Counted from the first letter of the stretch, positions 26,805-41,052 are shown. The stretch is DNA of 64,000 nucleotides from Meghimatium bilineatum (GCA_034231615.1 CM067317.1:45020652-45084651); one strand, 5' to 3'. The notes: generated from the sequence alone by a model not told the origin. Program-made: numbers and translations.

Positions 26805-26926
26805 TGAACCCAGGTGCATTCTTATTCACAAGTGGTTGCTTTGTTCAATTCCGTTGAAAATATTAAATTGCGTATGATACTTTTTAAATAAATCCACAAG
26901 TCCCGTTTTCATTTGAACACGCCTCG
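26529..26926 (+). repeat. Right arm of mariner inverted repeat
   Basis: This is the reverse complement of 26,012-26,409, ending in CATTTGAACACGCCTCG at 26,926 and followed by the TA target duplicate. A transcript through both arms would fold into a hairpin with a stem of about 398 bp and a 119-base loop. Confidence 0.93.
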
Positions 26927-28859
26927 TATCTTTTCATTTTCTTTTTCAAACTTTTCAATACATTTCATAAATGTATCTAGTTTATCACTAGAAATATATT
27001 TTTTTGATTTTGAAACTTTTCAACACATTTCAGCAATGTATCTAGTTTATCATTAGAAATATATTTTTTTATTTTCTTTTTCAAACTTTTCAACACATCT
27101 CAAAAATGTATCTACCAGTAGAGTATCAAAATAAATACATTTTTTTATTTTCTTTTTCAAATGTTTCAGCACATCTCATAAATTGATTGTCAAATTATTA
27201 GAAATATATTTTTTTATTTTCTTTTTCAAACTTTTCAACACATCTCATAAATGTATCTACCAGTAGAGTATCAAAATAAATACATTTTTTTATTTTCTTT
27301 TTCAAATGTTTCAGCACATCTCATAAATTGATTGTCAAATTATTAGAAATATATTTTTTTATTTTCTTTTTCAAACTGTTCACCACATCTCATAAATGTA
27401 TCTACCGATAGAGTATCACTAGAAATATATATTTTTGATTTTCTTTTTCAAACTTTTCAACACATCTCATAAATGTATCTACCGGTAGATTATCACTAGA
27501 AATATATCTTTTCATTTTCTTTTTCAAACTTTTCAATACATTTCATAAATGTATATAGTTTATCAATAGAAATATTTTTTTCTTATTTTCTTGTTCAAAC
27601 TTTTCAACACATTTCATAAATGAATATAGTTTATCATTAGAAATATATTTTTTTATTTTCTTTTCCAAATTTTCAACACATTTCATAAATGTATATAGTT
27701 TATCATTAGAAATATATTTTTTTACTTTCTTTTTCAAAATTTTCAACACATCTCATAAATGTATCTACCAGTAGAGTATCACTAGAAATATATTTTTTTA
27801 TTTTCTTTTTCAAACGATTCAACACATAAATTGATTGTCAAATTATTAGAAATATTTTTTTAAATTTTCTTTTCCAAATTTTCAACACATGTCATAAATG
27901 TATCTAGTTTTTATAATTAGAAATATATTTTTTTGATTTTTAAACAACTTTTCAACACATCTCATAAATGTATCTACCGGTAGATTATCACTAGAAATAT
28001 ATCTTTTCATTTTCTTTTTCAAACATTTCAACACATTTCATAAATGTATCTAGTTTATCATTAGAAATATTTTTTTTCCATTTTATTGTTCATACTTTTC
28101 AACATATTTCATAAATGTATCTAGATTATCACTAGAAATATATTTTTTGATTTTCTTTTCCAAACTTTTCAACACATTTCATAAATGTATCTAGTTTATC
28201 ATTAGAAATATGTTTTTTTTAAATTTCACACTATTCAACACATTTCATAAAGGTATCAGTTTATCATTAGAAATATAATTTTTTAAATTTCTAACTTTTA
28301 AACACATTTCATAAATGTATCTAGTTTATCACTAGAAATATAGTTTTTGATTTTCATTTCCAAACTTTTCAACAGATTTCACAAATGTATCTAGTTTATC
28401 ATTAGAAATATATTTTTTACTTTCTTTTTCAAACTTTTCAACACATTTCATAAATGTATCTTGTTTATTATTAGAAATATATTTTTTGATTTTCTTTTCC
28501 AAACTTTTCAACACATCTCATAAATGTATCTAATTTATCATTAGAAAAATATTTCTTTGATTTTGAAACTTTTCAACACATTTCAGCAATGTATCAAGTT
28601 TATCATTAGAAATATATTTTTTTATTTTCTTTTTCAAACTTTTCAACACATCTCATAAATGTATCTACCAGTAGAGTATCACTAGAAATATATTTTTTAA
28701 TTTTCTTTTTCAAACGTTTCAACACATCTCATATATTGATTGTCAAATTATTAGAAATATATTTTTTGATTTTCTTTTTCAAACTTTTCAACATATATCA
28801 TAAATGTATCTACCGGTAGATTATCACTAGAAATATATCTTTTCATTTTCTTTTTCAAA

Positions 28860-31800
28860 CTTTTCAATACATTTCATAAATGTATATAGTTTATCATTAT
28901 AAATATTTTTTTTTTATTTTCAAAGTTTTGAACACATTTCATAAGTGTATATAGTTTATCAATAGAAATTAATTATTTGATTTTCTTTTTGAAATTTTTC
29001 AACACATGTCATAAATGTATCTAGTTTTTATAATTAGAAATATATTTTTTTGATTTTTAAACAACTTTTCAACACATCTCATACATGTATCTACCGGTAG
29101 TTTATCATTAGAAATATATTTTTTTATTTTCTTTTTCAATCTTTTCAACACATTTCATAAATGTATCTAGTTTATCACTAGAAATATATTTTTTTGATTT
29201 TGAAACTTTTCAACACATTTCAGCAATGTATCTAGTTTATCATTAGAAATATATTTTTCTATTTTCTTGTTCAAACTTTTCATCACATCTCATAAATGTA
29301 TCTACCAGTAGAGTATCAAAATAAATACATTTTTTATTTTCTTTTTCAAACGTTTCAGCACATCTCATAAATTGATTGTCAAATTATTAGAAATATATTT
29401 TTTTATTTTCTTTTTCAAACTTTTCAACACATCTCATAAATGTATCTACCGGTAGATTATCACTAGAAATATATCTTTTCATTTTCTTTTTCAAACTTTT
29501 CAATACATTTCATAAATGTATCTAGTTTATCACTAGAAATATATTTTTTTGATTTTGAAACTTTTCAACACATTTCAGCAATGTATCTAGTTTATCATTA
29601 GAAATATATTTTTTTATTTTCTTTTTCAAACTTTTCAACACATCTCAAAAATGTATCTACCAGTAGAGTATCAAAATAAATACATTTTTTAATTTTCTTT
29701 TTCAAATGTTTCAGCACATCTCATAAATTGATTGTCAAATTATTAGAAATATATTTTTTTATTTTCTTTTTCAAACTGTTCACCACATCTCATAAATGTA
29801 TCTACCGATAGAGTATCACTAGAAATATATATTTTTGATTTTCTTTTTCAAACTTTTCAACACATCTCATAAATGTATCTACCGGTAGATTATCACTAGA
29901 AATATATCTTTTCATTTTCTTTTTCAAACTTTGCAATACATTTCATAAATGTATATAGTTTATCAATAGAAATATATTTTTTTGATTTTGAAACTTTTCA
30001 ACACATTTCAGCAATGTATCTAGTTTATCATTAGAAATATATTTTTCTATTTTCTTTTTCAAACTTTTCAACACATCTCATAAATGTATCTACCAGTAGA
30101 GTATCACTAGAAATATATTTTTTTATTTTCTTTTTCAAACGATTCAACACATAAATTGATTGTCAAATTATTAGAAATATTTTTTTAAATTTTCTTTTTC
30201 AAACTTTTCAACACATCTCATAAATGTATCTACCGGTAGATTATCACTAGAAATATATCTTTTCATTTTCTTTTTCAAACTTTTCAATACATTTCATAAA
30301 TGTATATAGTTTATCATTATAAATATTTTTTTTTTATTTTCAAAGTTTTGAACACATTTCATAAGTGTATATAGTTTATCAATAGAAATTAATTTTTTGA
30401 TTTTCTTTTTGAAATTTTTCAACACATGTCATAAATGTATCTAGTTTTTATAATTAGAAATATATTTTTTTGATTTTTAAACAACTTTTCAACACATCTC
30501 ATACATGTATCTACCGGTAGTTTATCATTAGAAATATATTTTTTTATTTTCTTTTTCAATCTTTTCAACACATTTCATAAATGTATCTAGTTTATCACTA
30601 GAAATATATTTTTTTGATTTTGAAACTTTTCAACACATTTCAGCAATGTATCTAGTTTATCATTAGAAATATATTTTTCTATTTTCTTGTTCAAACTTTT
30701 CATCACATCTCATAAATGTATCTACCAGTAGAGTATCAAAATAAATACATTTTTTTATTTTCTTTTTCAAACGTTTCAGCACATCTCATAAATTGATTGT
30801 CAAATTATTAGAAATATATTTTTTTATTTTCTTTTTCAAACTTTTCAACACATCTCATAAATGTATCTACCGGTAGATTATCACTAGAAATATATCTTTT
30901 CATTTTCTTTTTCAAACTTTTCAATACATTTCATAAATGTATCTAGTTTATCACTAGAAATATATTTTTTTGATTTTGAAACTTTTCAACACATTTCAGC
31001 AATGTATCTAGTTTATCATTAGAAATATATTTTTTTATTTTCTTTTTCAAACTTTTCAACACATCTCAAAAATGTATCTACCAGTAGAGTATCAAAATAA
31101 ATACATTTTTTTATTTTCTTTTTCAAATGTTTCAGCACATCTCATAAATTGATTGTCAAATTATTAGAAATATATTTTTTTATTTTCTTTTTCAAACTGT
31201 TCACCACATCTCATAAATGTATCTACCGATAGAGTATCACTAGAAATATATATTTTTGATTTTCTTTTTCAAACTTTTCAACACATCTCATAAATGTATC
31301 TACCGGTAGATTATCACTAGAAATATATCTTTTCATTTTCTTTTTCAAACTTTGCAATACATTTCATAAATGTATATAGTTTATCAATAGAAATATATTT
31401 TTTTGATTTTGAAACTTTTCAACACATTTCAGCAATGTATCTAGTTTATCATTAGAAATATATTTTTCTATTTTCTTTTTCAAACTTTTCAACACATCTC
31501 ATAAATGTATCTACCAGTAGAGTATCACTAGAAATATATTTTTTTATTTTCTTTTTCAAACGATTCAACACATAAATTGATTGTCAAATTATTAGAAATA
31601 TTTTTTTAAATTTTCTTTTTCAAACTTTTCAACACATCTCATAAATGTATCTACCGGTAGATTATCACTAGAAATATATCTTTTCATTTTCTTTTTCAAA
31701 CTTTTCAATACATTTCATAAATGTATATAGTTTATCATTATAAATATTTTTTTTTTATTTTCAAAGTTTTGAACACATTTCATAAGTGTATATAGTTTAT

Positions 31801-34190
31801 CAATAGAAATTAATTTTTTGATTTTCTTTTTGAAATTTTTCAACACATGTCATAAATGTATCTAGTTTTTATAATTAGAAATATATTTTTTTGATTTTTA
31901 AACAACTTTTCAACACATCTCATACATGTATCTACCGGTAGTTTATCATTAGAAATATATTTTTTTATTTTCTTTTTCAATCTTTTCAACACATTTCATA
32001 AATGTATCTAGTTTATCACTAGAAATATATTTTTTTGATTTTGAAACTTTTCAACACATTTCAGCAATGTATCTAGTTTATCATTAGAAATATATTTTTC
32101 TATTTTCTTGTTCAAACTTTTCATCACATCTCATAAATGTATCTACCAGTAGAGTATCAAAATAAATACATTTTTTTATTTTCTTTTTCAAACGTTTCAG
32201 CACATCTCATAAATTGATTGTCAAATTATTAGAAATATATTTTTTTATTTTCTTTTTCAAACTTTTCAACACATCTCATAAATGTATCTACCGGTAGATT
32301 ATCACTAGAAATATATCTTTTCATTTTCTTTTTCAAACTTTTCAATACATTTCATAAATGTATCTAGTTTATCATTAGAAATATATTTTTTTGATTTTGA
32401 AACTTTTCAACACATTTCAGCAATGTATCTAGTTTATCATTAGAAATATATTTTTTTATTTTCTTTTTCAAACTTTTCAACACATCTCAAAAATGTATCT
32501 ACCAGTAGAGTATCAAAATAAATACATTTTTTTATTTTCTTTTTCAAATGTTTCAGCACATCTCATAAATTGATTGTCAAATTATTAGAAATATATTTTT
32601 TTATTTTCTTTTTCAAACTGTTCACCACATCTCATAAATGTATCTACCGATAGAGTATCACTAGAAATATATATTTTTGATTTTCTTTTTCAAACTTTTC
32701 AACACATCTCATAAATGTATCTACCGGTAGATTATCACTAGAAATATATATTTTCATTTTCTTTTTCAAACTTTGCAATACATTTCATAAATGTATATAG
32801 TTTATCAATAGAAATATATTTTTTTGATTTTGAAACTTTTCAACACATTTCAGCAATGTATCTAGTTTATCATTAGAAATATATTTTTCTATTTTCTTTT
32901 TCAAACTTTTCAACACATCTCATAAATGTATCTACCAGTAGAGTATCACTAGAAATATATTTTTTTATTTTCTTTTTCAAACGATTCAACACATAAATTG
33001 ATTGTCAAATTATTAGAAATATTTTTTTAAATTTTCTTTTTCAAACTTTTCAACACATCTCATAAATGTATCTACCGGTAGATTATCACTAGAAATATAT
33101 CTTTTCATTTTCTTTTTCAAACTTTTCAATACATTTCATAAATGTATATAGTTTATCATTATAAATATTTTTTTTTTATTTTCAAAGTTTTGAACACATT
33201 TCATAAGTGTATATAGTTTATCAATAGAAATTAATTTTTTGATTGTCTTTTTGAAATTTTTCAACACATGTCATAAATGTATCTAGTTTTTATAATTAGA
33301 AATATATTTTTTTGATTTTTAAACAACTTTTCAACACATCTCATACATGTATCTACCGGTAGTTTATCATTAGAAATATATTTTTTTATTTTCTTTTTCA
33401 ATCTTTTCAACACATTTCATAAATGTATCTAGTTTATCACTAGAAATATATTTTTTTGATTTTGAAACTTTTCAACACATTTCAGCAATGTATCTAGTTT
33501 ATCATTAGAAATATATTTTTCTATTTTCTTGTTCAAACTTTTCATCACATCTCATAAATGTATCTACCAGTAGAGTATCAAAATAAATACATTTTTTTAT
33601 TTTCTTTTTCAAACGTTTCAGCACATCTCATAAATTGATTGTCAAATTATTAGAAATATATTTTTTTATTTTCTTTTTCAAACTTTTCAACACATCTCAT
33701 AAATGTTTCTACCGGTAGATTATCACTAGAAATATATCTTTTCATTTTCTTTTTCAAACTTTTCAATACATTTCATAAATGTATCTAGTTTATCACTAGA
33801 AATATATTTTTTTGATTTTGAAACTTTTCAACACATTTCAGCAATGTATCTAGTTTATCATTAGAAATATATTTTTTTATTTTCTTTTTCAAACTTTTCA
33901 ACACATCTCATAAATGTATCTACCAGTAGAGTATCAAAATAAATACATTTTTTTATTTTCTTTTTCAAATGTTTCAGCACATCTCATAAATTGATTGTCA
34001 AATTATTAGAAATATATTTTTTTATTTTCTTTTTCAAACTGTTCACCACATCTCATAAATGTATCTACCGATAGAGTATCACTAGAAATATATATTTTTG
34101 ATTTTCTTTTTCAAACTTTTCAACACATCTCATAAATGTATCTACCGGTAGATTATCACTAGAAATATATCTTTTCATTTTCTTTTTCAA
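28860..34190 (+). repeat. HOR array with 1,421-bp unit, about 3.75 units
   Basis: The rare variant CTTTGCAATACATTTC occurs at about 29,930, 31,351 and 32,772, exactly 1,421 bp apart. A second landmark (TTTTCAATAC before ATCATTATAAAT) is at 28,861, 30,281, 31,702 and 33,123, with steps of 1,420, 1,421 and 1,421. Units differ by a few single bases, for example GATTGTCTTT at 33,241 in place of GATTTTCTTT. The pattern breaks near 34,190, where CAATCTTTTCAATAC leads into the next HOR. Confidence 0.87.
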
Positions 34191-36400
34191 TCTTTTCAAT
34201 ACATTTCATAAATGTATATAGTTTATCAATAGAAATATTTTTTTCTTATTTTCTTGTTCAAACTTTTCAACACATTTCATAAATGAATATAGTTTATCAT
34301 TAGAAATATATTTTTTTATTTTCTTTTCCAAATTTTCAACACATTTCATAAATGTATATAGTTTATCATTAGAAATATATTTTTTTACTTTCTTTTTCAA
34401 AATTTTCAACACATCTCATAAATGTATCTACCAGTAGAGTATCACTAGAAATATATTTTTTTAATTTTCTTTTTCAAATGTTACAACACATTTCATAAAT
34501 TGATTGTCAAATTATTAGAAATATATTTTTTATTTTCTTTTCCAAACTTTTCAACACATATCATAACTGTATATAGTTGATCAATAGAAATTTATTTTTT
34601 TATTTTCTTTTTCAAACGATTCAACACATAAATTGATTGTCAAATTATTAGAAATATTTTTTTAAATTTTCCTTTTCAAACTTTTCAACACATCTCATAA
34701 ATGTATCTACCGGTAGATTATCACTAGAAATATATCTTTTCATTTTCTTTTTCAAACTTTTCAATACATTTCATAAATGTATATAGTTTATCATTATAAA
34801 TATTTTTTTTTTATTTTCAAAGTTTTGAACACATTTCATAAGTGTATATAGTTTATCAATAGAAATTAATTTTGTGATTTTCTTTTTGAAATTTTTCAAC
34901 ACATGTCATAAATGTATCTAGTTTTTATAATTAGAAATATATTTTTTTGATTTTTAAACAACTTTTCAACACATCTCATACATGTATCTACCGGTAGTTT
35001 ATCATTAGAAATATATTTTTTTATTTTCTTTTTCAATCTTTTCAACACATTTCATAAATGTATCTAGTTTATCACTAGAAATATATTTTTTTGATTTTGA
35101 AACTTTTCAACACATTTCAGCAATGTATCTAGTTTATCATTAGAAATATATTTTTCTATTTTCTTGTTCAAACTTTTCATCACATCTCATAAATGTATCT
35201 ACCAGTAGAGTATCAAAATAAATACATTTTTTTATTTTCTTTTTCAAACGTTTCAGCACATCTCATAAATTGATTGTCAAATTATTAGAAATATATTTTT
35301 TTATTTTCTTTTTCAAACTTTTCAACACATCTCATAAATGTTTCTACCGGTAGATTATCACTAGAAATATATCTTTTCATTTTCTTTTTCAAACTTTTCA
35401 ATACATTTCATAAATGTATCTAGTTTATCACTAGAAATATATTTTTTTGATTTTGAAACTTTTCAACACATTTCAGCAATGTATCTAGTTTATCATTAGA
35501 AATATATTTTTTTATTTTCTTTTTCAAACTTTTCAACACATCTCATAAATGTATCTACCAGTAGAGTATCAAAATAAATACATTTTTTTATTTTCTTTTT
35601 CAAATGTTTCAGCACATCTCATAAATTGATTGTCAAATTATTAGAAATATATTTTTTTATTTTCTTTTTCAAACTGTTCACCACATCTCATAAATGTATC
35701 TACCGATAGAGTATCACTAGAAATATATATTTTTGATTTTCTTTTTCAAACTTTTCAACACATCTCATAAATGTATCTACCGGTAGATTATCACTAGAAA
35801 TATATCTTTTCATTTTCTTTTTCAATCTTTTCAATACATTTCATAAATGTATATAGTTTATCAATAGAAATATTTTTTTCTTATTTTCTTGTTCAAACTT
35901 TTCAACACATTTCATAAATGAATATAGTTTATCATTAGAAATATATTTTTTTATTTTCTTTTCCAAATTTTCAACACATTTCATAAATGTATATAGTTTA
36001 TCATTAGAAATATATTTTTTTACTTTCTTTTTCAAAATTTTCAACACATCTCATAAATGTATCTACCAGTAGAGTATCACTAGAAATATATTTTTTTAAT
36101 TTTCTTTTTCAAATGTTACAACACATTTCATAAATTGATTGTCAAATTATTAGAAATATATTTTTTATTTTCTTTTCCAAACTTTTCAACACATATCATA
36201 ACTGTATATAGTTGATCAATAGAAATTTATTTTTTTATTTTCTTTTTCAAACGATTCAACACATAAATTGATTGTCAAATTATTAGAAATATTTTTTTAA
36301 ATTTTCCTTTTCAAACTTTTCAACACATCTCATAAATGTATCTACCGGTAGATTATCACTAGAAATATATCTTTTCATTTTCTTTTTTCAAACTTTTCAA
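33130..36400 (+). repeat. HOR with 1,635-bp unit, two units
   Basis: Landmark blocks at 34,206 and 35,841 are 1,635 bp apart. The distinctive run with CATATCATAACTGTATATAG followed by a CAAACGATTCAACACATAAATTG monomer appears at about 34,555-34,640 and again about 36,190-36,270. Its left part is shared with the 1,421-bp HOR, so this unit looks like a 1,421-type unit that gained about 214 bp (roughly three monomers). Confidence 0.75.
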
Positions 36401-39400
36401 TACATTTCATAAATGTATATAGTTTATAATTATAAATATTTTTTTTTATTTTCAAAGTTTTGAACACATTTCATAAGTGTATATAGTTTATCAATAGAAA
36501 TTAATTTTGTGATTTTCTTTTTGAAATTTTTCAACACATGTCATAAATGTATCTAGTTTTTATAATTAGAAATATATTTTTTTGATTTTTAAACAACTTT
36601 TCAACACATCTCATAAATGTATCTACCGGTAGATTATCACTAGAAATATATCTTTTCATTTTCTTTTTCAAACATTTCAACACATTTCATAAATGTATCT
36701 AGTTTATCATTAGAAATATTTTTTTTCCATTTTATTGTTCATACTTTTCAACATATTTCATAAATGTATCTAGATTATCACTAGAAATATATTTTTTGAT
36801 TTTCTTTTCCAAACTTTTCAACACATTTCATAAATGTATCTAGTTTATCATTAGAAATATGTTTTTTTTAAATTTCACACTATTCAACACATTTCATAAA
36901 GGTATCAGTTTATCATTAGAAATATAATTTTTTTAAATTTCTAACTTTTAAACACATTTCATAAATGTATCTAGTTTATCACTAGAAATATAGTTTTTGA
37001 TTTTCATTTCCAAACTTTTCAACACATTTCACAAATGTATCTAGTTTATCATTAGAAATATATTTTTTACTTTCTTTTTCAAACTTTTCAACACATTTCA
37101 TAAATGTATCTTGTTTATTATTAGAAATATATTTTTTGATTTTCTTTTCCAAACTTTTCAACACATCTCATAAATGTATCTAATTTATCATTAGAAAAAT
37201 ATTTCTTTGATTTTGAAACTTTTCAACACATTTCAGCAATGTATCAAGTTTATCATTAGAAATATATTTTTTTATTTTCTTTTTCAAACTTTTCAACACA
37301 TCTCATAAATGTATCTACCAGTAGAGTATCACTAGAAATATATTTTTTAATTTTCTTTTTCAAACGTTTCAACACATCTCATAAATTGATTGTCAAATTA
37401 TTAGAAATATATTTTTTGATTTTCTTTTTCAAACTTTTCAACATATATCATAAATGTATCTACCGGTAGATTATCACTAGAAATATATCTTTTCATTTTC
37501 TTTTTCAAACTTTTCAATACATTTCATAAATGTATATAGTTTATCATTATAAATATTTTTTTTTTATTTTCAAAGTTTTGAACACATTTCATAAGTGTAT
37601 ATAGTTTATCAATAGAAATTAATTTTTTGATTTTCTTTTTGAAATTTTTCAACACATGTCATAAATGTATCTAGTTTTTATAATTAGAAATATATTTTTT
37701 TGATTTTTAAACAACTTTTCAACACATCTCATACATGTATCTACCGGTAGTTTATCATTAGAAATATATTTTTTTATTTTCTTTTTCAATCTTTTCAACA
37801 CATTTCATAAATGTATCTAGTTTATCACTAGAAATATATTTTTTTGATTTTGAAACTTTTCAACACATTTCAGCAATGTATCTAGTTTATCATTAGAAAT
37901 ATATTTTTCTATTTTCTTGTTCAAACTTTTCATCACATCTCATAAATGTATCTACCAGTAGAGTATCAAAATAAATACATTTTTTTATTTTCTTTTTCAA
38001 ACGTTTCAGCACATCTCATAAATTGATTGTCAAATTATTAGAAATATATTTTTTTATTTTCTTTTTCAAACTTTTCAACACATCTCATAAATGTTTCTAC
38101 CGGTAGATTATCACTAGAAATATATCTTTTCATTTTCTTTTTCAAACTTTTCAATACATTTCATAAATGTATCTAGTTTATCACTAGAAATATATTTTTT
38201 TGATTTTGAAACTTTTCAACACATTTCAGCAATGTATCTAGTTTATCATTAGAAATATATTTTTTTATTTTCTTTTTCAAACTGTTCACCACATCTCATA
38301 AATGTATCTACCGGTAGATTATCACTAGAAATATATCTTTTCATTTTCTTTTTCAAACTTTTCAATACATTTCATAAATGTATATAGTTTATCAATAGAA
38401 ATATTTTTTTCTTATTTTCTTGTTCAAACTTTTCAACACATTTCATAAATGAATATAGTTTATCATTAGAAATATATTTTTTTATTTTCTTTTCCAAATT
38501 TTCAACACATTTCATAAATGTATATAGTTTATCATTAGAAATATATTTTTTTACTTTCTTTTTCAAAATTTTCAACACATCTCATAAATGTATCTACCAG
38601 TAGAGTATCACTAGAAATATATTTTTTTATTTTCTTTTTCAAACGATTCAACACATAAATTGCTTGTCAAATTATTAGAAATATTTTTTTAAATTTTCCT
38701 TTTCAAACTTTTCAACACATCTCATAAATGTATCTACCGGTAGATTATCACTAGAAATATATCTTTTCATTTTCTTTTTCAAACTTTTCAATACATTTCA
38801 TAAATGTATATAGTTTATAATTATAAATATTTTTTTTTATTTTCAAAGTTTTGAACACATTTCATAAGTGTATATAGTTTATCAATAGAAATTAATTTTG
38901 TGATTTTCTTTTTGAAATTTTTCAACACATGTCATAAATGTATCTAGTTTTTATAATTAGAAATATATTTTTTTGATTTTTAAACAACTTTTCAACACAT
39001 CTCATAAATGTATCTACCGGTAGATTATCACTAGAAATATATCTTTTCATTTTCTTTTTCAAACATTTCAACACATTTCATAAATGTATCTAGTTTATCA
39101 TTAGAAATATTTTTTTTCCATTTTATTGTTCATACTTTTCAACATATTTCATAAATGTATCTAGATTATCACTAGAAATATATTTTTTGATTTTCTTTTC
39201 CAAACTTTTCAACACATTTCATAAATGTATCTAGTTTATCATTAGAAATATGTTTTTTTTAAATTTCACACTATTCAACACATTTCATAAAGGTATCAGT
39301 TTATCATTAGAAATATAATTTTTTTAAATTTCTAACTTTTAAACACATTTCATAAATGTATCTAGTTTATCACTAGAAATATAGTTTTTGATTTTCATTT

Positions 39401-40514
39401 CCAAACTTTTCAACACATTTCACAAATGTATCTAGTTTATCATTAGAAATATATTTTTTACTTTCTTTTTCAAACTTTTCAACACATTTCATAAATGTAT
39501 CTTGTTTATTATTAGAAATATATTTTTTGATTTTCTTTTCCAAACTTTTCAACACATCTCATAAATGTATCTAATTTATCATTAGAAAAATATTTCTTTG
39601 ATTTTGAAACTTTTCAACACATTTCAGCAATGTATCAAGTTTATCATTAGAAATATATTTTTTTATTTTCTTTTTCAAACTTTTCAACACATCTCATAAA
39701 TGTATCTACCAGTAGAGTATCACTAGAAATATATTTTTTAATTTTCTTTTTCAAACGTTTCAACACATCTCATAAATTGATTGTCAAATTATTAGAAATA
39801 TATTTTTTGATTTTCTTTTTCAAACTTTTCAACATATATCATAAATGTATCTACCGGTAGATTATCACTAGAAATATATCTTTTCATTTTCTTTTTCAAA
39901 CTTTTCAATACATTTCATAAATGTATATAGTTTATCATTATAAATATTTTTTTTTTATTTTCAAAGTTTTGAACACATTTCATAAGTGTATATAGTTTAT
40001 CAATAGAAATTAATTATTTGATTTTCTTTTTGAAATTTTTCAACACATGTCATAAATGTATCTAGTTTTTATAATTAGAAATATATTTTTTTGATTTTTA
40101 AACAACTTTTCAACACATCTCATACATGTATCTACCGGTAGTTTATCATTAGAAATATATTTTTTTATTTTCTTTTTCAATCTTTTCAACACATTTCATA
40201 AATGTATCTAGTTTATCACTAGAAATATATTTTTTTGATTTTGAAACTTTTCAACACATTTCAGCAATGTATCTAGTTTATCATTAGAAATATATTTTTC
40301 TATTTTCTTGTTCAAACTTTTCATCACATCTCATAAATGTATCTACCAGTAGAGTATCAAAATAAATACATTTTTTTATTTTCTTTTTCAAACGTTTCAG
40401 CACATCTCATAAATTGATTGTCAAATTATTAGAAATATATTTTTTTATTTTCTTTTTCAAACTTTTCAACACATCTCATAAATGTATCTACCGGTAGATT
40501 ATCACTAGAAATAT
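36400..40514 (+). repeat. HOR with ~2,391-bp unit, about 1.7 units
   Basis: Landmarks at 36,982 and 39,373 are 2,391 bp apart, and AGTTTATAATTATAAAT occurs at about 36,421 and 38,812. The unit includes a diverged group of monomers (CACACTATTCAACAC, CATAAAGGTATCAG, TCTAACTTTTAAACAC) that also recurs near 24.8, 28.2, 47.1 and 61.9 kb. The second unit is cut by the first retroposon copy at 40,515. Confidence 0.75.
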
Positions 40515-41052
40515 GGGGTGCAAAGGGAACGCATTGCTCTAGGCGGACCCAGGGTTAGCAGATAACCAAGATCCCAAATGTACCTCCACGTGGTGCACCC
40601 TGGAAACAGAAATACAGCAGCTCGTGCTGATTCTGGCCAAATCATTTGGGGATCGTGTCCGAGAATGTGGAGGTAGCAGATGGAAAGAGATTTGACTGCA
40701 CAAGAGACAGACAATATCTCCGACACCACCAGCATCACCACATATAGCAACACTGTCGACATACAGTGAAGCTAGTCAGTCCAGTCCGAACATTGGAGGG
40801 GCGGCCAATGTAAAATGCACGTAAAGGTAAATGCATGGCGAGAAACAAATATGTTTCAAACAGAGTACAATGAAACAATGAAAGGGCAGAACAGCGCTAG
40901 AGGGCAGCGCGAACTGCAAATAGAAAGTGAAAAGTCCCTAGGAAAGGGAACTACAAGCTCCGTCAGCTCGAGACGGGCTTCTAGTTACCAGAGTTCCTAA
41001 CAGGCAGAGACCCAGACCCATCCATCGGCGTTTGGTAAAGCAAAAGACCTAA

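Larger units (their letters stand above)
26012..26926. mobile_element. Fold-back (palindromic) mariner element, DD34D type, non-autonomous
   Basis: The element is 915 bp, far more GC-rich than the satellite. It starts CGAGGCGTGTTCAAATG and ends with the exact reverse complement. It is flanked by TA at 26,010-26,011 and 26,927-26,928, the target duplication typical of Tc1/mariner. Removing the element and one TA restores GAAATATATCTTTTCATT, the normal monomer. Left (26,012-26,409) and right (26,529-26,926) arms are 398 bp each and appear to be identical inverted copies around a 119-bp unique centre. Both arms derive from the 3' end of a mariner, so both termini are copies of one original end. 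A normal mariner is about 1.3 kb with a transposase of about 345 residues. Here the 5' half, with the helix-turn-helix DNA-binding region and the first catalytic Asp, is missing, so it cannot move by its own enzyme. It could still be mobilised in trans. Confidence 0.95.
23330..29472 (+). repeat. Two tandem satellite units of ~2.5-2.7 kb with the mariner at their boundary
   Basis: 23,330-26,010 resembles 26,928-29,472. Landmarks at 23,939 and 27,543 are 3,604 bp apart, or about 2,687 bp once the 915-bp mariner and its TA are removed. The second unit lacks roughly 200 bp near 27,860 and has one extra monomer near 28,440-28,510. The equivalent of the mariner site in the second unit, near 29,472, is empty. 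There are no genes other than the mariner remnant. Borders are estimates. Confidence 0.65.
26927..40514 (+). repeat. AT-rich satellite array, second block
   Basis: This is the same monomer family and orientation as the left block, resuming in phase at TATCTTTTCATTTTC directly after the mariner. It contains the 1,421-, 1,635- and 2,391-bp HORs. No gene or RNA is seen. Short - strand frames of 60-68 residues (such as 27,543-27,749 and 28,332-28,514) are the monomer reading KYISNDKLDTFMKCVEKFE in runs of two or three and are not regarded as genes. Confidence 0.97.

Noticed and set aside
40550..40565. Telomere-like GGGTTAG in the retroposon
   Set aside because: It is a single occurrence within unique sequence, not a tandem telomeric repeat.
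40505..40762. 85-codon - strand frame at the retroposon 5' end with a hydrophobic beginning, resembling a signal peptide
   Set aside because: It runs antisense to the inferred element, and its stop lies in the flanking satellite and changes in the inverted copy (the end reads CTPAHLIN there). No family resemblance is seen.
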